Assembly: GCA_963970005.1 (NCBI GenBank)
Contig: CAXAMN010022895.1
Location: 139,840 to 203,839 of the forward strand
Reading direction: 5' to 3'
DNA: 64,000 nucleotides
Source of the DNA: Durusdinium trenchii
Taxonomy: Eukaryota > Sar > Dinophyceae > Suessiales > Symbiodiniaceae
Part shown: piece after piece, positions 57,401 to 64,000 of the stretch
Position numbering within the stretch: position 1 is the first letter of the stretch
Layout: the number at the start of each line of letters is the position of its first letter
Notes under the pieces: generated by a model
Told to the model about the DNA's origin: nothing
Seen by the model: the letters and a program-made list of their open reading frames with translations, nothing else
Databases searched by the model: none
Made by a program: the position numbers and the translations under genes

Positions 57401-58656
57401 ACACCCACAATCATACAACACTTCTTACAACAGGGTTCAACGATTGCATCCGGAGGGCCGCGCAAACCACATTGCTCATCATGGTGCCACGTGAGCCCAA
57501 GACAGCCACGAGATATCCCTTGATGCTGCTGGCTGCCATGCCGCCTGACGCCTCTGCAACCCTCAATGCGGTCTGCATGTCCTAAGAGGACATAGGAGAG
57601 GGACGTAGGACTCTGAACGGCTCAGGGAGGAGGCTTGCCACAAGTGAGGGTGCAGCTTGGTCCAAAGGAAGCAGAATTTCTCAGTTTCCCATCGCCAGGA
57701 CCCAGCGCAAAGGCCAAGTGTCAGACGCTGCCTTCGGGTGATCCTTCGCGAGGCTGGCGGCGGTAGCATCGATCACCAAGTCCTGGCAACGAGGCGCGGG
57801 CGATCCAGCAGAGCGTCAAAGTTGCAGACTGGACGTCAAAGAAACAAACACCAGTGTGTGTGTGTGTGTGTGTGCGCGAAGGTTTTGCCACTGTTCGCAT
57901 AGATCTTTAAATCGTTTAAATTCTGTAGATGGTTTGGGTAGTGGTAATATGAATGCAGCTGCAACAGAACAAAAACCTCAAAAGGAATGGCAAGTTGTTG
58001 CGCTTAGATAGTACTTGGCCAGCTTCCGTGATTTAATCCCACAACATGGGCATGTTGCAGCCAAAGCTCCGCAAAAGCGATTGCTAGATTAAGGCCAGTC
58101 AAATATGCGAAGAGGCCCAGTGCAGACACGGCGTTGAAGCCAACCCACAAGTAAAGGCAAATGCTGAATACGCAAGCGCAGACCAGGTACCTTACAAACT
58201 TGTGACCCTTGCCACCAAATCTGAAAGACCCCAAAAAACACATGGAGCAACATGGGTAAACACATAAAAAACCATGGCCCCATGTTTTGCGGAAAGCACG
58301 ATGTTCGGTGAAATCCCCAGAGCGGCAAGGCATCCGAGCACATTCCAAGCACAGGTTTGATGTCCTAAGGGACATGTGCAGCGGTCTGCAGCCTGCCGAG
58401 CATCGTGGGCGTGTTGACACCACTTGAGAAATCCAAACACACCAAACAACACTATCACTTATAACACCCGACCTTCCCATTGTGGCACCGTCAAGTTTCA
58501 GCACATCCATCATGTAGTACTTGCAAGCGAAGTCACCAGAGCTTTTCGCAAAACTCTCTTGCAACCCATAGACCAGCATACCCAGTGGTACAAAGGAGCC
58601 AAAGGTCGCGTAGAGCATCTGGAACCATCCGAGACACGGCGTGCTGCAAGCTCGTC
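54445..58656 (-). CDS. Folate/biopterin transporter (BT1 family), multi-exon
   Basis: Family motifs appear in the right order along the minus strand: FVPLGMLVYGLQESFA and YYMMDVLKLDGATMG (58,656-58,473); DIKPVLGMCSDALPLWGFHR (from 58,364); HKFVRYLVCACVFS to NLAIAFA (58,220-58,070); MQTALRVAEASGG (from 57,581); FIPAIRRWLPEEQ (near 57,270); TPTPGLGEAMFVWM and FSPQLMGLADCFGQAGFLLG (near 55,775-55,640); VLDFILVMRWNQALGIPD (55,437-55,333); FFLGDSTFDH to CPSNLEGTIFSTLISLNNI (54,968-54,829); and the last exon GKYLGITLCEVWG to stop (54,650-54,445). BT1 proteins are 12-helix membrane transporters for folates and pterins. The last intron (54,828-54,651) and that after IAFA use GA donors. Some middle exon borders are unresolved. 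A possible amino-terminal exon (MNSLRSIRERHPTAFFLDRI) begins at 58,890. Confidence 0.85.
57849..57876. repeat. TG microsatellite
   Basis: (TG)n on plus, inside a BT1 intron. Confidence 0.9.
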
Positions 58657-58894
58657 CTGTGAAAGACGAAAGAAGCTGAACAAAGCTGGGCCATCCTTTG
58701 TGGCTATTAACGCCCTGAAGTCTTGCAAGGCTGCCATATCACCCCAGCCTTGCACAGGAATCTGTTGACATGCGGGATCTCCTTTCGCGCTGACGTTGAG
58801 ATCTTTCTCATCTTCCAGGTCGTGCTGTGGGATCCTATCCAAGAAAAAAGCAGTTGGATGTCTTTCTCTAATGGACCTCAAACTGTTCATTTAT

Positions 58895-60950
58895 TCATCT
58901 GAGGTGAGTTTGGGAAGTCTCATCAAGTTGTTTCGAGATCCCAATGTGCAAGACCTAGTGAGATCCCCAACACGCGGGGTCCTCTGTCCCAAGAGAACGG
59001 GACCTTCGGCATTTTCAGTGTCAGCGGAAACCATGGCTCTTTGATGCCTTCCGGCTGAGTATGCCTGAGCCATAGTAGCGTCCAGTCTAATCAATACCCA
59101 CCTCATACGATTTGAAAAACCGCCTGGCGTAAGGCCACTGTCCCGTGTCCAACTGATTATGCGGACTCGTCATCGTGTGGACTGCTGCATTGACGCACAT
59201 CACTTGGTTTTCAAAGGATGGGTAAGGTCCGAATTTAGTAGAGGAATGACCCACGGTGGGTGTATGGGTTGCAGCACCCTGTCATCCCATCCATAGTGAC
59301 TCACTCACTCACTCACTCACTCTCTCTCTCTCGCAAAGGCGAGTGACTGGCCAATATGCGGTCACGTAGTGAGTGAACTGCAACATCACCCCGGTTCTGT
59401 TGGACGCGCCAACCAGTCGAGCTGTTAATTTTTTGGGGGGCTTGTAGCTTGTGGAGCTTGCAATTTTGGGGTGCATACACGGCAGCCTACTCAGGGAACA
59501 CGTTTCTGAAAAGGGGCGCAACTGGTGGCTTCGCCAGCGCTTGCGCGAGGGACCTTTTCGGCGCTAGCCGCTAGGTCCAGGAGGGTGGCGAGGAAAAGCT
59601 GGAAGCAAACACACTTGCTGAAGATGGACTTGGTGCCGGTTCTGTGCCGCAGCCTTCTGCAGGCGAGCAATGGTCTTGAAGAGCAGGGTGTCTATCTCAT
59701 TTCTCTGTCTCAACAGGTTTGGCAGGCTGCACGTGTTTTTCTTGCTCTTGCTGGCTGGGCCTTCCATGCTCACAGACAAGACATGGCCAGTTTGATTGAC
59801 ACTTTATGCGCTCCGGTCCACGATGTGTTTTAGCAGTGTGATGACTTCTGATATCATACAGTGAAATCTGACCAAGTCTTCTTGCAAGCAAACATGGTGA
59901 CGCAAGGCTACCCACATAAGCGCTAAAGACCAAACTTGAGATGACGAAGGGCTAGCGGATGGAAAAGCTACTGTTTGCCTACGCCTGTCCTGCGCGAGCG
60001 CCTTCGCGGGGGAAGCCTTGGGACTGGGAAACGAACCTGCCTTCTCAGAAGGCTCGACATTAGAAAGCAGTCCATGCATAGAGACGATGGGCAATGTGCT
60101 ACTGGTGCAACCAGAAGGACCTAGTCCCCTACCCACAACTTCATATCACCCCTTTCAAACCCAGTGTTGCACTCACTGGTGCTGATTTAAAGCTTTCATA
60201 CAAGTCGACATTAATTGGAAATAGAGCCTACGCCAACCTCAACACAAGGTTCTCCACATAATGCCCACTCAAGCCTACGCAATGCTGAATGATACGAAAC
60301 TTATGCCTTCGCAAGCAAACATGGAGGTGCGCTCTTATCTAAATTCATCTAAATTCTAAATTCAATCATTTCAAAAAACACGTAGCTCAATTGAGCATTT
60401 TCACTCATCACAGCTGGCTGGTCCTTTCAAGCCAAGTGAACATATCACTGTAGTGAGTGGGACGTTACTCGAGTACAGGCTGAAAGAACATAAACAACAT
60501 GACACAACTGTATACAACTACAACATCCTCCCAACATTCCAATATAGCCGGTGACAGGGGCATCACCTTCAGCCACCATTTCTCCACCTGCTTCGCATTG
60601 CACCGTATCGCACCGCCGGGTTTGGAACAGGTGGCGAACTGGCCTGACTGGCCTGGGACCCCGTGAAGCCGGCCACGCGACAAAGCTGTAAACCAGGGAC
60701 TCCTTTGTTCGGATCCCCGGTCATGAAGCGGTCTTTACATGTCTTTACAATAAAGTTGAATTACAGATCTGTCTCAGAGAACTCTGGAACACTAACAGAC
60801 TAACTAACTAACTAACTAACTAACTAACACACAAACAAATGCTGTGCCCCGATGGGTTGGTACCCATACTCCTCTTGAGGCAACCATTCTGCTGAATTAC
60901 CTCCGCCGGCTCTCATTCAATGAGACAAACGGCGGCAAAGCATGTTTCAA
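58895..60950. other. 2 kb without a recognised gene
   Basis: Contains (CACT)n/(CT)n at about 59,299-59,333 and (CTAA)n at about 60,798-60,830. Open frames of 60-110 codons on both strands have no family resemblance. Confidence 0.3.
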
Positions 60951-60954
60951 CATT

Positions 60955-62045
60955 TCAATTCTGCTGACTGTGCGTGTGAGGATCCTGAGGAATTGGATCG
61001 TCAGGGGTCAAATCTGGTGACAGCATCAGTATGAGCGGGATTGGCAGCAGCCGAACAAGCGCTTTTGACACAACGCCATGGGGTAGGTGGTCAAAGTTGC
61101 CGTCGACAATGCCCCAAACGTCGCACAAAGTGATACCTAAATACTTTCCGCTGCTAACTCCTTAGTCCGCAAGGTTCATCCGAAAAGGCCTTTTTCATCG
61201 AGTAGGAGTAACTCATGGGTTACCAGCGGGCTATCGGGGTGACATATGGTTTACTACAAGCTGTTGCTGTAGGGTGGGGGATCTCCTCGAACCAACACAA
61301 ATGAATCACTTGCGAACATAGATGTCTTGAGTCACCTCAAGGGGTTCGGATTTGTTTTGGGACATGTTTTGCCATACATACTGCTGGGCAGGATGCAGTG
61401 TTTTGCCAAGTTTTGGCACGGGAAGCTCTCATGTCTTGTGTTTGCAAGCGGATGCAAGCGGTGTGTAGGTATAACTGTTAAGAATGATCCTTGTCTGCTG
61501 TCGTTGTGTGGGACTCGCAGATTTTGTGGCGCAGGAAATTTGCTTGGGGGGAAGGGTGCTTCTCCCTTCTGCTCCTTTTTGCGTTCCTTTTTTGTTGCTG
61601 GTTTGCTCGCATTCTTCCCTGCTGCCTCCCTTGATTTCTTCCTTGCTTCTTGCCTTGCAAAAAAGCAAGCAATAAACAACAAAAAGTGACCAAGCAAAGA
61701 AGAGGGGACTAGCAAAACGAACAAGAAAACACACAAGCAGGAAAAACAACAACGCAGAAAAGAACGCAAAAAACACAAACAAACAGAAAAGCGGAAAAAC
61801 AAATGCAGAAAATCAAATGCCGGAGAAACCAAGGAATCCAAACCAACATTCCCGAATCAAAAAAAAGAACTCTCGGCAAAAACACGCCCTCCGTGCGAAA
61901 GCATCCGATGCAGTTCAAGGAGATCAGTGTGGAGAAGATTGTACCCTCCAAATTCGAAGGGCAAACCTTGTAGGCCAGCACCACCAGCGGCACGTAGAAG
62001 GTCTTCACCACCGCCTCTTTGAAGGTGCTATCACCCAGAAAAAAC
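60955..62045 (-). pseudogene. Second copy of the last two BT1 exons
   Basis: 62,045-61,906 (140 bases) and 61,160-60,955 (206 bases) match the exons at 54,968-54,829 and 54,650-54,445 in length, phase, GA donor and most residues. Changes include FKEAVVK for FDHAVAK, LNCIG for LNNIG and LCDVWG for LCEVWG. Homology also extends beyond the stop codon to at least 60,905. The intron between them has grown to 745 bases from 178. I found none of the upstream BT1 exons to the right, so this is probably a partial, 5'-truncated duplicate. If upstream exons lie beyond the window it could be a functional paralogue; both exons are open and in frame. Confidence 0.8.
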
Positions 62046-62319
62046 CTCGGTGGGTCGATTCGCTCCAGGCGGCCCCAAACGAGTTGGCTCGCTGGGTTGG
62101 CGAACAAGCTGGCAGACCTAAAGATCGGGCAAGCAAATCAAGACAGTCATCAAGCAATCCACTTGGTGAGATGTCCCAGCCACCGGGCACGGGCGAAAAC
62201 GCAGGCAGAGTCAGAGTCCACGGGCGCAGGCAGAGTACACGTAAACAGGATGATGGTGATGCTGGTGAGATCATGTTGGATGGTGATGATGGTGGCGAGG
62301 TGAAATGCTGGATGATAGA

Positions 62320-62415
62320 TTCGTGATGACGACGATGATGATGGTGACGATAAGGATGATGATGATGATGACGATGATGATGATGATGACGATGATGATG
62401 ATGATGATGACGACG
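62320..62415. repeat. GAT/GAC microsatellite, module 1
   Basis: (GATGATGAC)n-type run on plus, immediately before the first of two related modules. Confidence 0.9.
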
Positions 62416-62439
62416 AGAAGGGCTATGAGCGGTTCAATC

Positions 62440-63460
62440 CCCACAGCCCGCGGTGCCGGGGGATAGTGCGGACCCATCCTCGCACACATGGGCAACCTGA
62501 AGTTGATCACCACGGTGCTCGACCTCCTCGGTTACCGGGACTTTGCTCCACATTTTCTGCAGGACACCAAGACCAAGATCTCTTCCTCCCCGAGCTCCAC
62601 GACTACAAGCTCAGGTACTATACTCTGCACCTTGTAGCGGTGACTGTCATCCACATCATGCTCCATCGGGAGAATTTCACCTACCAGGACAGCCCTACTA
62701 GCACCTGGCCACGACCATGGTCACCGAGCTTACAGGCATCAGCGGAGACCTTGGCATACAGCCCCATCCCCAGGAGATATCCTCTATCCATGCACTCCAA
62801 CGAGCACACCTCTATGGATCCATATGGGACAGAGGCCAACTTCTCCCAGCCGCAACCCCCATCAACGAGGAGCACGATCAATTGGAAATTCAATTGGGAG
62901 ACCACCAAGTTCAGCGTGACACCATGACAGCTCGACTTCGAGCCTGTAAAGATTGTTCCAAGCAACAGCCACGTTGGTTCACTCAGAATCTTGACGTCTT
63001 CTACCACCTGGGCTTCGATGCTGCCAATGGCCACTACTGCATTGACATCCAAGATGGAGGCAATTGGTGGTTCTATGATGATGCCAAGGACACCGTGAAG
63101 TTCTCAGCGCTGCCATGGGTGGCTCAGGAGGACTGTTGCCTGCCGTGGTTCTGAGCTGGCTCTTCTGGACACCAACATCCCGGTGGACAACCCCAGCTCG
63201 AGCCACCGACTTGTGGGAAATTCATTCTGTGAGGCAGCTGGCCATGAGAACTTCACTTTTCCTGGTGGGAAGCAGCTGGACCCTTGGCGGAGAAGTGTGC
63301 GGTGAGCTTCACTCGAGCACACCGGTGGTGTGTTTGCCTTCTGCTCCACAGCACAGGCCTCAATGAGGACTACTGCTGTTCATGCTAGGGACAGTTTTCA
63401 AATTGCATTTGGAGTTGCGGTCACTTATAAGAGGAAGCCAGAGACTCTTGCTCGGCTCCT
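62440..63460 (+). CDS. Exon-like segments, unrecognised, module 1
   Basis: The plus strand holds MGNLKLITTVLDLLGYRDFA (from 62,488), resembling the segment at 63,702. A later frame gives WFTQNLDVFYHLGFDAANGH and GNWWFYDDAKDTVKFSALP (about 62,970-63,115). Another gives LALLDTNIPVDNPSSSHRLV and GNSFCEAAGHENFTFPGG (about 63,155-63,280). These read like exons of an extracellular or membrane protein, but the family is unknown and splice junctions are not fixed. Confidence 0.35.
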
Positions 63461-63556
63461 TGACCGTACTTTCAACTAGCTGAGGCTTCAGGCCCTTCGG
63501 GGCGCCGGGTGGGACCACCCGGGTCCACGCGATCATCGACTGATGAGCGTATGAAA

Positions 63557-63601
63557 TAAAAGATGATGACGAGGATGAGGATGAGGATGAGGATGAGGAT
63601 G

Positions 63602-63636
<35 letters not shown>
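63557..63636. repeat. GATGAG/GAT microsatellite, module 2
   Basis: (GATGAG)n then (GAT)n on plus. Confidence 0.9.
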
Positions 63637-63701
63637 AAGGGCCACTAGCTTCAAGCCCCATTCCATCAATTGGAACGGGCTGGTGCGGGACCCCGTGCCT
63701 C

Positions 63702-63968
63702 ATGGTCCACGTGGACTTTTTGACCACCTTGATCCACGAGGACCTCCTGTACCGGGACTTCATCAGCCAACCTGGTGGAAATCCTCCTGGACCTCTCTTC
63801 CAGGCGGTCTCCGTGGGCGGCACGGTCATTTTGATTGTGGTTCTCTTCCTTCCGGTCTTTTACCTGATTCTCCTTTTGAGCTTTGAGACCTACAAGAACT
63901 CTTCTACCGTGAGAAGACAACGATTCCGGTCAAGGAGAACCACCTCCCAGGTCCTTGCACTTGCTACT
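63702..63968 (+). CDS. Putative exon with one membrane helix, module 2
   Basis: From ATG at 63,702 an open frame gives VDFLTTLIHEDLLYRDFISQ, then a hydrophobic helix TVILIVVLFLPVFYLILLL and a basic stretch (VRRQRFRSRRTTSQ). The first part parallels LKLITTVLDLLGYRDF of module 1. The family is unrecognised; the frame closes or runs near the window end. Confidence 0.35.
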
Positions 63969-64000
63969 AGAGCTAGCTGGGGTCCCAAGTCCCCAGCCAG

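Noticed and set aside
63563..63886. Plus frame starting MMTRMRMRMR and minus frames with His or Ile runs
   Set aside because: They begin inside the GATGAG/GAT microsatellite; only the frame from 63,702 has protein character.
1..64000. CRISPR arrays, tRNA and rRNA genes
   Set aside because: The tandem repeats present have no unique spacers of constant length, and no cloverleaf or rRNA core sequence was noticed by eye.
62046..64000. Remaining exons of the second BT1 copy
   Set aside because: I looked for the GIPD and TPTPG exons on the minus strand and did not find them; the space is occupied by the GAT modules.

Overview
The window looks like nuclear DNA of a dinoflagellate, most likely a member of the Symbiodiniaceae. 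Three things support this. Many recognisable genes are cut into short exons by introns that start with GC or GA as often as GT, and almost all of them end AG followed by G. Nearly every recognised gene from 26 to 59 kb lies on the minus strand in a head-to-tail row. The one long open frame is a Ty1/copia polyprotein of the kind common in these genomes. There are no bacterial operons, rRNA genes, tRNA genes or CRISPR arrays that I can see. Gene calls rest on reading conserved family motifs by eye across split exons; long ATG-to-stop frames are mostly misleading here.

Layout. 1-4.3 kb: exon-like pieces of an unrecognised plus-strand gene. 4.3-10.5 kb: a block of very AT-rich DNA, a 3.3 kb stretch with no convincing coding, and a tandem satellite of about 185 bp that erodes from GC-rich to AT-rich from left to right. 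10.6-12.6 kb: a broken reading frame, a dispersed repeat and an assembly gap. 12,681-20,838: a complete copia element on the minus strand (two 231-232 bp LTRs, TATAC target duplication, tRNA-iMet-like primer site, uninterrupted 2,486-codon polyprotein). 21-26 kb: AT-rich DNA, microsatellites and mostly unassigned sequence.

26-59 kb holds a co-directional minus-strand series. From high to low coordinate these are a folate/biopterin transporter (BT1) gene, a 95-residue J-domain protein, unassigned exons at 47-50 kb, a 1.7 kb minisatellite block, a secreted glycoside-hydrolase-like gene whose 3' end encodes a CBM96-type domain, a UBA-repeat protein, an aldo-keto reductase, and a GH5 exo-beta-1,3-glucanase. 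60.9-62.1 kb carries a second copy of the last two BT1 exons. 62.3-64 kb carries two related modules, each led by a GAT microsatellite.

The host genes do not form an obvious pathway; two of them (GH5 and the GH/CBM96 gene) act on glycans. The most unusual material is in the copia polyprotein: a methyltransferase-like domain between protease and integrase, and a C-terminal extension with a membrane segment, a coiled coil and a putative zinc-binding tail.
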